A stretch of DNA of 64,000 nucleotides from Nitrospira sp. (GCA_029865225.1 JAOUHJ010000005.1:28130-92129); one strand, 5' to 3'; counted from the stretch's first letter, positions 26,712 to 33,867 are shown. Numbers and translations are program-made. The notes: a model not told the origin generated them from the letters alone.

Positions 26712-28526
26712 TCAGCGCAGGTCGTCTTGCGACATCGCTGTGTTAATTCTCATGAGGAGCCTGATCAGCTTGGATCTGACTTCATTCGGCTGGAGCACTT
26801 TCATGTCCTTAAGCTCAAGGAGATATGCACTTGCTTGTCCAACTTCCTGGGCGACTGCTGGATTGTTTTGATGTGTTCTAATAAGATTTTCCAATGTCGA
26901 AAGATACCGTACGTCATCTATCCCCTCGCGGAGCCCTTCCCAAGCAATGGTATCAATCACTCCATTTGAGGTGGGATAGGCTAGTACATGATCTCGATAT
27001 TTGACATGATCAAAGTCGTTCCATATTGATCCCATAGAATGCTGATAAGCATACATCATGGCGCCATCAAAATCGGCCTGCCAGAGTCGTAATCCGTAGC
27101 GGATTCTGAACAATTCAGGATTCTCTGGCCCCGTTTGTGGGTTATGATAACTGTAAATCTTGTGCCCTATGCGATGAAACTTCTTCGCTTCTTGCGAAAT
27201 TGGAAGTCCATGAAGAACAAGAATATCAGTAAGCGGACCCATAACTTCAAAATGCCCTTGATAGCCCGCAGAAAATACTTTTGCTCCAAGCGTGCGTACC
27301 TTTTCTCTCGCCTTCTTCCCTTCGAGCAGTTCTTGTCCCCTAGCTTCATCTTTTCCATATAAGAAAAGCTCAGTAAACGAATACTCACTTTTCATTTTTT
27401 GCAGGTCCGGTATATCAGTTTCTAATTGCTTTAAATTACCCGGAGAATCTGAATCAATCTGCCGACCAAGATAGTAGAGAGCAGTATTCGTCATATTGAG
27501 TTCGCTCCTAATGGCAAGGTAGCGCCGAAGCAACTCTTGAGATTCATGGATAGACGTGGGAACCAGCTCTCCCTTGGGTCGATACCTCTGATACACAGTT
27601 GGATTGATGACGCCATGCTCACGCATGTTTCGCAACTCAGCTTTCAGTTGCTCTTCGCTCTTGAATTCCGACGAGACGGTAGGTGAACGAGGCGCAAGCT
27701 TTCCTCGATAGTAGACCGAATACTCAATAGACGGATTACTCAATTTGAATGGCAGGACGGTGAGTTCGTAATCGAGCTTCGCTATTGCGTGGCCTTGAGT
27801 AGTTGTGATGGATATTGCTCCCAAATACTTTCCGGACCGTGTGTCTTCTGGGACATGCACGGTAATCCAATATTGTTTATTACTGTTTTCAGTTATTGCT
27901 GAAGGCTGAAGCCGGTCGGCGTCGCGAACTGGGAATTCCGCTATTCCCGGCAAATCAGCTTGGTTTCTGATCGTGTTATCACTAATTGACTCATACCTAT
28001 GACGCGTCCCACTGGGAAGCCTTACATAATTATTCTTCTTTACAACGTCCACTCGTATAAGTTCTTCATCGTTCAGCAGCAACTCGGGAACAAGCACCCG
28101 AGCATCTCTGCCCTGTTTATTGATAATGTGGGAATTCCACGCAGTGGCTGCCTGATACCAAGTTTTTACGACCTTTATGTCAACGTGCTCTTTTGGTATC
28201 ACGCCATGTTCTCCTACCAGATCACTGACCGAAACGAGTATGGAGGGCGGTGCCCCTTTCAGACCACGTATAACAAAACTAGCCGGCTCATATTCTCCTC
28301 GACAGGCAACTACTTGGATTTTTGTGGATTGATCACCAGGAAGAGGGAACGTCGTTGGAAGAATCTTCTCTCCACTCGTAGGATTCACCACATGAATCAC
28401 GAATGGATCGGAACTGTTAGGTTTTGCGTATCCTGCCTGGTCCATATCAAAGAAGGGCACTACACATAGTCCAGCTATCAGTGTTATCAGCACTTGGACT
28501 TTATTTTTCCCCCAGTCAATCATCAT
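26712..28526 (-). CDS. secreted DUF4091-type glycoside-hydrolase-like protein
   Basis: A 604-aa exported protein. A signal-like hydrophobic segment (VQVLITLIAGLCVVPFF) follows the basic N-terminus. The middle part has beta-sandwich features (ATAWNSHIINKQGRDARVLV, YWITVHVPEDTRSGKYLGAI). The C-terminal half, with LRLWQADFDGAMMYAYQHSM and EGLREGIDDVRYL, is the hallmark of DUF4091 proteins, which resemble glycoside hydrolases with a TIM-barrel. The second Met (28523) is better spaced from the GGAG ribosome site than the first. As the first gene of the locus it may process the exported polymer. Enzymatic activity is inferred. Confidence 0.75.
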   Translation of the reverse strand: MMIDWGKNKVQVLITLIAGLCVVPFFDMDQAGYAKPNSSDPFVIHVVNPTSGEKILPTTFPLPGDQSTKIQVVACRGEYEPASFVIRGLKGAPPSILVSVSDLVGEHGVIPKEHVDIKVVKTWYQAATAWNSHIINKQGRDARVLVPELLLNDEELIRVDVVKKNNYVRLPSGTRHRYESISDNTIRNQADLPGIAEFPVRDADRLQPSAITENSNKQYWITVHVPEDTRSGKYLGAISITTTQGHAIAKLDYELTVLPFKLSNPSIEYSVYYRGKLAPRSPTVSSEFKSEEQLKAELRNMREHGVINPTVYQRYRPKGELVPTSIHESQELLRRYLAIRSELNMTNTALYYLGRQIDSDSPGNLKQLETDIPDLQKMKSEYSFTELFLYGKDEARGQELLEGKKAREKVRTLGAKVFSAGYQGHFEVMGPLTDILVLHGLPISQEAKKFHRIGHKIYSYHNPQTGPENPELFRIRYGLRLWQADFDGAMMYAYQHSMGSIWNDFDHVKYRDHVLAYPTSNGVIDTIAWEGLREGIDDVRYLSTLENLIRTHQNNPAVAQEVGQASAYLLELKDMKVLQPNEVRSKLIRLLMRINTAMSQDDLR

Positions 28527-28922
28527 TTCTCCACCTAACGGAACTCCTCTCTTGTTCTCTTACCCCCTAAGGATGCCTCGTGCTGACAAGAAGCCGAACA
28601 TGGTCCCAATCCACTTCATTGATTCATGTCAATGAGGCAAACTATCGCCATGGTAGTGATCGAGTCTCTATGTGGCAATCTAAAATCAATTTTTGGGACC
28701 GCACGACTTGATCAAGAGGAGCTGATCTGAGCGGCGTGATGAATCATCAAGTGATGTAATCATCTGAAGAACACTGTGCCGATGAATACTAATGAAAGCG
28801 CAGGGACACCAAGAAACACTGTCTGCCAATCCGCACAGTATTGATAATGGATGACCAACTGAGACAGGGTGTGATGGTAAATTGTGCGCTGAAGAAACCC
28901 GTTAATATTCTACGGATGGCTG
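28527..28922. other. non-coding stretch upstream of the DUF4091 gene
   Basis: About 400 nt with no gene I can support on either strand. It probably carries the promoter of the EPS operon, but no convincing -35/-10 or -24/-12 pair was found; one TGGC...TTGC pair near 28650 has a 9-nt instead of a 10-nt spacing. A small palindrome (CATTGA-N6-TCAATG) lies near 28615-28635. Confidence 0.5.
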
Positions 28923-29141
28923 AGCACCCGCTCCAAACACTCAACAATCCGCTCCGCCGCCCTCCCATCCCACAGCGGAGGAATGGCACCTTTCTTCCAC
29001 TGCCCCGGCCATCAATCGCACGAGACTCGACAGGTTGTTCTGGTCTGTCTGGTTCATTTGGTTGATCTGGTTTGTTTGGTTGGTCTGAATTTTTTGGTTG
29101 AACAAGACTCACGCGTAGCCCACACCAGCGTTATGCTAAAG
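28923..29141 (-). repeat. repeat copy A: wecB-3'-like unit plus Q/N-rich leader
   Basis: On the minus strand the unit reads from an AGCATAACGCTGGTG start, through a CCAAAC/CCAGA-rich stretch, into sequence for ARLMAGQWKKG and WDGRAAERIVECLERVL, the C-terminus of a WecB-type epimerase. A one-base insertion (GGGG instead of GGG just after the ATGGCC) breaks the frame. It aligns with copy B (30064-30281) over its whole length with only a one-base net shift. No start codon or upstream epimerase sequence accompanies it, so it is a fragment and not a gene. Confidence 0.85.
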
Positions 29142-29150
29142 ACACCACAG

Positions 29151-29177
29151 CAGTAGGGTCAGGCTTTGAATCGTGCA
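29151..29177 (+). repeat. short dispersed motif, copy 1
   Basis: CAGTAGGGTCAGGCTTTGAA followed by TCGTGCA. A variant of the same sequence occurs at 30023-30049, so the two copies bracket the first DUF4258/DUF2283 pair as direct repeats. A third copy lies at 31601-31622. Confidence 0.8.
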
Positions 29178-29406
29178 TGTCGGTTGCCGCGATGACACGC
29201 AGGACTTACAGAGATCGGCTGGTTTTCCACCGCCCGTTCCGGGCCCAGGCGTCCAGGGTATTATCTGTTCCATCAGAGCGGGGGCAGGCACCGAATGCAG
29301 CTGGCGAAGCCAGTCCCGACTTCGTCTAGCCGATTGCTGCTCCACGGGACTGCGACAAGGACAGTCGAGGCTGCTTGAGTTGACATGCGATGAGGCCTAG
29401 CCGAAA

Positions 29407-29676
29407 ATGGACTCCACTGTGAAGGACTGGCCTGATTGGTGGGAGTGGGAACTGGAGTTCACCTCTCATCTTGAAAAGCGGATGGACGACCGTGATTTTA
29501 CCGAACTCGACTTGCGAGCGATGCTGGAGCGAGCTGAATCCTACCGGCCGAGTGTCGTCGCAGAACGATGGATGGTAAGCACACGCCATCACGGGGCAGA
29601 ATGGGTGGTGATCGTTGAACCGGATTCGAACGCGCAGCTCCTTGTTGTCGTGACCGCGTACCCTGTGAAAGGATGA
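29407..29676 (+). CDS. DUF4258-type toxin-like protein
   Basis: An 89-aa protein resembling DUF4258 family members, which occur as the first gene of small toxin-antitoxin-like pairs. The pattern HLEKRMDDRDFTELDLRAML is the family helix. It is followed by the strand-rich half with VAERWMVSTRHHGAEWVVIV and the terminal VVVTAYPVKG. Its neighbour 3 nt downstream encodes a DUF2283 protein, the usual partner. A second pair of the same type lies at 31068-31563 on the other strand. The toxin's mode of action is not established. Confidence 0.75.
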   Translation: MDSTVKDWPDWWEWELEFTSHLEKRMDDRDFTELDLRAMLERAESYRPSVVAERWMVSTRHHGAEWVVIVEPDSNAQLLVVVTAYPVKG

Positions 29677-29679
29677 CGT

Positions 29680-29949
29680 ATGAAGGACCGCTATCTCGAA
29701 GTGACGTTCCGCAAAGGCAAGCCGCTTGCCGCCTATCTGTACCTTCCCCGATCGGTCGGAACTAAGAGCATCCGAACCGAGGAGGCTCTTCCGGGCGTGT
29801 TGGTGGATTTTTCAGCGAGCGGAGAGCCTATTGGTTTGGAAATTATTAGCCCTGCTTCGGTGACGGTCAGCCAAATCAATGGAGTTCTGAACACGCTCGG
29901 CCTGGCCGCGATTTCCCCGGAGGAGCTTGCCCCGCTCCAAGCTGCCTAG
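29680..29949 (+). CDS. DUF2283-type antitoxin-like protein
   Basis: An 89-aa protein of the DUF2283 type: an initial strand region (YLEVTFRKGKPLAAYLYL), a central LPGVLVDFSASGEPIGLEII, which is the family core, then a helical tail. It begins 3 nt after the DUF4258-type gene, so the two are translated from one message. By family it would neutralise the partner. It is clearly diverged from the second DUF2283 protein at 31068-31301. Confidence 0.75.
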   Translation: MKDRYLEVTFRKGKPLAAYLYLPRSVGTKSIRTEEALPGVLVDFSASGEPIGLEIISPASVTVSQINGVLNTLGLAAISPEELAPLQAA

Positions 29950-30022
29950 TGCACTGTGTCATACGGAAAGTACAAATAGGGAGTCTTTTATCCGTGCACC
30001 AGCGGGGTCATGAAGTGCGTAG

Positions 30023-30049
30023 CAGTAGGGTCAGATTTCAAATCGTGCA
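30023..30049 (+). repeat. short dispersed motif, copy 2
   Basis: CAGTAGGGTCAGATTTCAAA followed by TCGTGCA, a near-identical direct repeat of 29151-29177. It lies between the stop of the DUF2283 gene and repeat copy B. Confidence 0.8.
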
Positions 30050-30063
30050 GGAGGGAAAGAGGT

Positions 30064-30281
30064 AGCACTCGCTTCATACACACCACGATCCGTTCCGCCG
30101 CCCTACCATCCCACAGCGATGGGATAGCTCCTTTCTTCCATTGCCCGGCCATCAATCGCGCAAGAGCTGACAGGTTCTTCTGGTCTGTCTGGTTCATTTG
30201 GTTGATCTGGTTTGTTTGGTTGATCTCATTTCTTTGGGTGAACAAGACTCACGCGTAGCCCGCACCAGCGTTATGCTGAAG
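30064..30281 (-). repeat. repeat copy B: wecB-3'-like unit plus Q/N-rich leader
   Basis: The minus-strand frame is intact: NQTNQINQMNQTDQK leads into LSALARLMAGQWKKGAIPSL and WDGRAAERIVVCMKRVL. The second part matches the C-terminus of the intact WecB (32611-33702: RLMDGKWKKGQIP..WDGKAAERIVERLERLL). The Q/N-rich leader comes from short CAAATGAACCAGACAG-type repeats. Copy B aligns end to end with copy A. It carries no epimerase core and is not a gene on its own. Its far end abuts a truncated DUF6516-like gene (30271-30408). Confidence 0.85.
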
Positions 30282-30408
30282 CCGCCCGCTTGAGCGCATC
30301 GGAGGTGTTCACGACCGACGTTCTATCGAATGACAAAGGGAAGTCATTTTTAAGGGGATGAGATTGGAGCAACCGGTGAAGTTCGGCAACATAGTCACTG
30401 AGGTTCAA
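30271..30408 (-). pseudogene. truncated small ORF, DUF6516-like N-terminus
   Basis: From a TTG at 30408, preceded by a strong GGAGGAG ribosome site, the minus strand encodes 45 residues. The N-terminal 30 or so (NLSDYVAELHRLLQSHPL, then PLSFDRTS) resemble the start of DUF6516-type proteins of toxin-antitoxin pairs, as I recall that family. The similarity ends and the frame terminates inside the edge of repeat copy B, so the rest of the gene is missing. The family assignment is tentative. Confidence 0.45.
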
Positions 30409-30625
30409 CCTGGATCTCCTCCAGGCGCTGCAGCCTAGGCCGCAACCGAGCGAGCGTCTCTTCCTCGCCTTCCCACTCAATCAATTGCATGTCATCCACC
30501 CTCCCAAACAAGCTTGTCCTGTCGTGCGTCCCACATTTCCTTTCAAAGGCGGCGACGTTTGTCTCAACTTGGCCGATGGAAAGACGAAGCACCTGTTTTT
30601 CACGTTCGATCGCCTCTTGGTGCAC
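30395..30625 (-). CDS. small helical ORF, unknown (possible antitoxin remnant)
   Basis: A 76-aa frame with a GTG start; the open frame continues upstream to about 30783 without an ATG, so the gene may be 5'-truncated. The protein is strongly helical (EREKQVLRLSIGQVETNVAA, then EGEEETLARLRPRLQRLEEI) and its stop overlaps the ribosome site and start of the truncated DUF6516-like gene, an arrangement typical of two-gene addiction modules. I do not recognise a family. It may be the antitoxin of the broken pair. Confidence 0.45.
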   Translation of the reverse strand: MHQEAIEREKQVLRLSIGQVETNVAAFERKCGTHDRTSLFGRVDDMQLIEWEGEEETLARLRPRLQRLEEIQVEPQ

Positions 30626-30645
30626 GGTGCTGGACAGAGAGTCTT

Positions 30646-30774
30646 TCAGCGGGCGGTAATAATTTGCTTGGGCATGGTCATCGCCGTCCTGAAAAAGATG
30701 TACCGCAAGATAAATGTTACGGGCTTCCCTCCCATTACGGCCGGGTCCATGGTGATACGATCTAACTGTTTCAT
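30646..30774 (-). pseudogene. truncated DUF433-like antitoxin
   Basis: The ATG at 30774 has GGGAGGATGCT in front. It opens with MKQLDRITMDPAVMGGKP, which closely matches the start of DUF433 proteins (…RIT.DP.VMGGKP). After that the family sequence is lost and the frame stops after 42 residues (ending KQIITAR); DUF433 proteins are usually about 75-80 aa. A deletion or recombination just after the GGKP motif explains this. It is most likely non-functional. Confidence 0.6.
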
Positions 30775-30897
30775 AGCATCCTCCCTATCACCAGATGTTC
30801 AGCACCTTGATCGTATACCTGTACTCTAGCGCAAGCACCTGCGTCAGACAGGGTGGTGCACATAAACATCCCACCTACCATCACCTCAGTTCACTAC

Positions 30898-31017
30898 AGC
30901 ACCCGCTCCAAACACTCGACGATCCGCTCCGCCGCCTTCCCATCCCAGGGCGGAGGGATAGCTCCTTTCTTCCACTGCCCCGCCATCAGTCGCGCGAGAT
31001 CCGACAGGTTGTTCTGG
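30898..31017 (-). repeat. repeat copy C: wecB-3'-like unit, short form
   Basis: The minus strand encodes NNLSDLARLMAGQWKKGAIP, PPWDGKAAERIVECLERVL and then a TAG stop at 30896-30894. By my count 25 of 33 residues match the C-terminal 33 of the intact WecB. It lacks the Q/N-rich leader of copies A and B, apart from the last few bases (CCAGAACAACC). It sits immediately downstream of the DUF2283 gene of the second pair. Confidence 0.85.
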
Positions 31018-31067
31018 TGTCGTTGGCTGGACAAAACTACCGGAGAGGTGACGCTGGGCCGGATGGA

Positions 31068-31301
31068 TTATGCCGTCAAGGGAATTTCCCGGCGGCGCCC
31101 TTGTGATTCCACAATCAGGGTGGCGTGGTCATCCGCCAACTGTTCATTCGCGTTCAATAATTCAATACCGTAGACGGTCCCATCGGGCGCAATATCGATA
31201 TTCATTTCGTCGCTGACTTTAATGGTGGTGGTGACCTGTTCTGTCTTTTCGTGCAAGCGTAGATAGGCGACATTGTATTGTGGATCATAGTTGAGCTTCA
31301 T
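31068..31301 (-). CDS. DUF2283-type antitoxin-like protein
   Basis: A 77-aa protein of the DUF2283 family: MKLNYDPQYNVAYLRL is the classic N-terminal strand pair, and DIAPDGTVYGIELLNANEQL is the conserved core. A GGGAGGACCC ribosome site precedes the ATG. It follows the DUF4258-type gene by 13 nt, and the pair is presumably a toxin-antitoxin-like module. It is transcribed toward repeat copy C. Confidence 0.8.
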   Translation of the reverse strand: MKLNYDPQYNVAYLRLHEKTEQVTTTIKVSDEMNIDIAPDGTVYGIELLNANEQLADDHATLIVESQGRRREIPLTA

Positions 31302-31314
31302 GGGTCCTCCCGGT

Positions 31315-31563
31315 TCAGAAGAATTTCACCACGACTGTGATCACAAGCCAGCCGTTCTCTTCGACGGCATACGCTTCGACCTGTTTCGTGGCATACCGTG
31401 TTCCAGCCCAATCTTTGTTGAACGAAAAGTTACGTCTATACCCGACTCTGCCGTATTTTGCGCTGAAGCGTTCGCCACTTTCCACCGTAAGCCTTACTTC
31501 TTCCTCCGTCGCCCCTCGCTCCTCCAATCGAACTCTGGCGTGCGGATGCAATCTGATCTCCAA
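31315..31563 (-). CDS. DUF4258-type toxin-like protein
   Basis: An 82-aa protein whose helix LHPHARVRLEERGATEEEVR and terminal strands (NGWLVITVVVKFF) are those of DUF4258 proteins. It also has the central YGRVGYRRNFSFNKDWAGTR. Its partner DUF2283 gene follows. Together with the pair at 29407-29949 it is the second copy of this module type in 2 kb, but on the opposite strand and quite diverged, so it looks like an independent acquisition and not a recent duplication. Confidence 0.78.
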   Translation of the reverse strand: MEIRLHPHARVRLEERGATEEEVRLTVESGERFSAKYGRVGYRRNFSFNKDWAGTRYATKQVEAYAVEENGWLVITVVVKFF

Positions 31564-31574
31564 ATCGCTTCTCC

Positions 31575-31784
31575 TTAGGCGAAGTTCTCACAAAGAAATC
31601 GGGGCAGACTTTGAATCGTGCAAAGGGGAAGAGGCAGGGCCTTGTTTTCCCCTCTCCGTTGCCAGTGCGACGATATCCCTCCCTCTCTCTCCAGGCTTCG
31701 CAGAATCGGTGCTGGGCGACGCTTCGTCGAGCTCAGATCGCTGAAAGGAAAAGGCAGCAAGACAACTTCACAAGGCTGGAACAT
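31575..31784 (-). pseudogene. mazF/pemK-like toxin, 3'-truncated
   Basis: The first 28 or so residues, MFQPCEVVLLPFPFSDLSST and KRRPAPIL, are the unmistakable N-terminus of a MazF/PemK endoribonuclease toxin (typically about 110 aa). After this the frame departs from the family and reads through sequence that includes the minus-strand complement of the short dispersed motif at 31601-31622, stopping after 69 residues. The catalytic core is lost. The ATG overlaps the end of the DUF2281-type antitoxin gene, the standard antitoxin-toxin layout, so the antitoxin is now an orphan. Confidence 0.7.
31601..31622 (+). repeat. short dispersed motif, copy 3
   Basis: GGGGCAGACTTTGAATCGTG followed by CA, matching the core of copies 1 and 2. 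It lies inside the altered 3' part of the mazF-like fragment. A weaker partial copy (GGGGTCAGGATAT) occurs near 32037-32049. Confidence 0.75.
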
Positions 31785-31983
31785 CGTTCCAGACCTCGTC
31801 TTCCAGGTTATCCCACACCTTCTTTAGACTCGTTTCCTGGGCATAGCCCAGATTCAACTCTTCCGCCCGTTCCGGCGTGGAGCCTCTGCGCACGCGAAGG
31901 AAGTGAACGAAATCGAGAATCTCGCGTATCAGCGATTCGGGAATCGGTTTTACCGCCTCATACACCTGTTCCGCGGTCGTCAT
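31768..31983 (-). CDS. DUF2281-type antitoxin-like protein
   Basis: A 71-aa protein from the ATG at 31983, which has AAGGAAAGAGAA in front; a longer frame from 32007 is less likely. MTTAEQVYEAVKPIPESLIR, then EILDFVHFLRVR, is the DUF2281 helix pattern, and the end WDNLEDEVWNDVPAL is the usual acidic toxin-binding tail. These proteins act as antitoxins to MazF- or PIN-type toxins. Its partner gene here, overlapping by 17 nt, is truncated, so it may be a relic or may have another partner. Confidence 0.7.
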   Translation of the reverse strand: MTTAEQVYEAVKPIPESLIREILDFVHFLRVRRGSTPERAEELNLGYAQETSLKKVWDNLEDEVWNDVPAL

Positions 31984-32007
31984 TTCTCTTTCCTTGCGAG
32001 GAGACAA

Positions 32008-32237
32008 AGTTACCTAGGTCCGAATCGGGGTCAGGATATCCGAATTGAGCTCGGAGTGCAATTTCTGAAGGGTGATCAACCTCTTAACGACGTCTTACCC
32101 CTCTACCTCGCGCCGGTGATGATCACGGCGAGAACCTGTTTCGCCATTTGCCGGGTGAGCGATCGCATATAGCTCACAATCTCCATGCTGATAATATGCA
32201 CTCATCGTGTACAACAATGCAGCCTCTCTTATGCTTA
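32008..32237. other. intergenic remnant sequence, no supported gene
   Basis: About 230 nt between the DUF2281-type gene and the DUF2442 gene. Short open frames occur on the minus strand (for example MEIVSYMRSLTRQMAKQVLA near 32100-32190), but none has a recognised family or a convincing ribosome site. The partial short motif near 32037 suggests recombined debris. Confidence 0.4.
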
Positions 32238-32507
32238 TCATTCGTGGGCCCGAGCATGTCCTCTGGGACGATGCGCTGGCATCCCGTGCAGCATGCCCTC
32301 AACGCTGATATCCTCGTCGATCTCAGGCCAATGAACCCCCTGACCGTCGCCAAGGATCTCCCAATGTTGTCGCTGCTTCTCGGTAGCGTTCGCTAGCCGC
32401 CATGACCAGACCAAGGGGACACTGATCGTCCGTCCATCCACCAAATGCGCAATGATCTCATCGTCGGTGACCTCAATGGTCAATATGCGAGGGTCCACGA
32501 TGGGCAT
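32238..32507 (-). CDS. DUF2442-domain protein
   Basis: An 89-aa protein starting at the ATG at 32507, chosen because AGGAAAACTA lies in front; a frame start at 32522 would contain that ribosome site. The segment DPRILTIEVTDDEIIAHLVD, the tripartite GRTISVPLVWSWRLANAT and the end WPEIDEDISVEGML are typical of DUF2442. Such proteins often accompany DUF4160 proteins in toxin-antitoxin-like pairs, but no DUF4160 gene is visible here. The final 15 residues look like read-through past the normal family end. Confidence 0.72.
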   Translation of the reverse strand: MPIVDPRILTIEVTDDEIIAHLVDGRTISVPLVWSWRLANATEKQRQHWEILGDGQGVHWPEIDEDISVEGMLHGMPAHRPRGHARAHE

Positions 32508-32610
32508 TAGTTTTCCTGACATGATCCGAAAAGATCTTCCCTATCGCAACTCTCGGTGTCAGACCATGTGAGGCAAGGGAGAAACCTGCTGGTCACCCCT
32601 TCGATTGAGA

Positions 32611-33702
32611 TTACAACAGGCGCTCCAGGCGCTCCACGATCCGCTCCGCCGCCTTCCCATCCCACAGCGTGGGGATCTGACCTTTCTTCCACTTTCCGTC
32701 CATTAATCTCGACAGTGCTGGTGCGAGCTTACTCGGATCAGTTCCGATGAGTTCGTTTGTCCCGATCGTGATGGTTTCCGGCCGTTCGGTATTATCACGA
32801 AGCGTCAAGCAGGGCACTCCAAGTACCGTTGTCTCTTCAGTAATGCCGCCAGAATCCGTTATGACCCCCTTGGTATGTTTGACAAGATAGTTGAATTCCA
32901 AGTAGCCGAGTGGATCGACATACTGCAGCTGTGGTGTCCTGCTATCGAGGTCCCGAAGATTTTTCGCGGTCCTCGGATGAACGGGAAAGACCACGGGCAA
33001 TCCCTTTGTCCCGTCGCTAATGGCACGGAGCAGATCCAAAAGTTTCCGTTCACCATCAACATTGGCGGGTCGGTGCAGAGTCACGACAAAAAACTGCTGA
33101 GGCTGCAGTTTGAGCGAGGCCCAACAATCCGGAGGTCGCAAGCGCGGCATATTCTTGAGCAAGGTGTCGATCATGGTATTGCCGACAAAAAAGATCTGGT
33201 CCTCGGTCACACCGGCACGACGCAAATTATCATTCGCCGTTTCGCTCGTCGTAAAAAACCAGTTCGTGATGGAATCGGTCACGACTCGATTGATCTCTTC
33301 CGGCATCGTCCAATCGCCGGATCGAATTCCACCTTCTACGTGACCGACAGGAACCCCCAGCTTTCGCGCAGCGATCGAACAGGCCATCGTACTCGTCACG
33401 TCTCCAACGACTAAACAGAGGTCGCTCCTCTCTTTCAGAAGGACTTTTTCGTACCCGACCATAATGCCGGCGGTTTGTTCCGCTTGAGTCCCCGACCCCA
33501 CTTCAAGATTGATATCCGGGTCCGGGATTCCGAGTTCTTCAAAGAAGCTCCCGGACATCGCACGGTCATAGTGTTGGCCGGTATGGATGAGTCGATACCG
33601 TAGCTGACTGCCACGGAGTTCAGCTTCTTTCAGCGCCTCAATGATCGGCGCAATCTTCATGAAGTTAGGGCGCGCTCCGGCAATAATGTCGATCCGTTTC
33701 AT
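32611..33702 (-). CDS. wecB: UDP-N-acetylglucosamine 2-epimerase (non-hydrolysing)
   Basis: A 363-aa enzyme that interconverts UDP-GlcNAc and UDP-ManNAc, supplying ManNAc units for surface glycans. Diagnostic segments are DIIAGARPNFMKIAPI near the N-terminus, IHTGQHYDRAMS, VTLHRPANVD and the UDP-binding DSGGITEETTVLGVPCLTLR followed by DNTERPETI. Length is normal. The ATG has AGAAGGTG in front. Its C-terminal end (RLMDGKWKKGQIP…AAERIVE) is the sequence family found again in repeat copies A, B and C downstream. It is transcribed with fcl and gmd upstream (165-nt gap). Confidence 0.92.
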   Translation of the reverse strand: MKRIDIIAGARPNFMKIAPIIEALKEAELRGSQLRYRLIHTGQHYDRAMSGSFFEELGIPDPDINLEVGSGTQAEQTAGIMVGYEKVLLKERSDLCLVVGDVTSTMACSIAARKLGVPVGHVEGGIRSGDWTMPEEINRVVTDSITNWFFTTSETANDNLRRAGVTEDQIFFVGNTMIDTLLKNMPRLRPPDCWASLKLQPQQFFVVTLHRPANVDGERKLLDLLRAISDGTKGLPVVFPVHPRTAKNLRDLDSRTPQLQYVDPLGYLEFNYLVKHTKGVITDSGGITEETTVLGVPCLTLRDNTERPETITIGTNELIGTDPSKLAPALSRLMDGKWKKGQIPTLWDGKAAERIVERLERLL

Positions 33703-33867
33703 TCAGACACCTTCTATGACAAGCCAGCACCAGTTCTCAGGTCGCCATTGTAACTGACCTGAAGTTTCCTGCAATGATTTACTCAGTTGGGTTCACGGAT
33801 CGGTTCACAAGGAGGAGGATGTCCACACGGACACTCCCGCTGAAGCCGATAACCCGGCAGACGATAT

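Noticed and set aside
28640..28665. TGGC...TTGC pair upstream of the DUF4091 gene as a sigma-54 promoter
   Set aside because: The spacing between the GG and GC doublets is 9 nt, not the required 10.
29988..30245. 85-aa Q/N-rich frame in repeat copy B as a possible prion-like protein
   Set aside because: The frame arises from a minisatellite joined to an epimerase tail fragment, and it is shifted in copy A, so it is not under coding selection.
28900..31020. CRISPR array, because of regularly recurring units
   Set aside because: Only three copies, over 100 bp each, far apart, with coding resemblance and genes in the intervals; not a CRISPR pattern.
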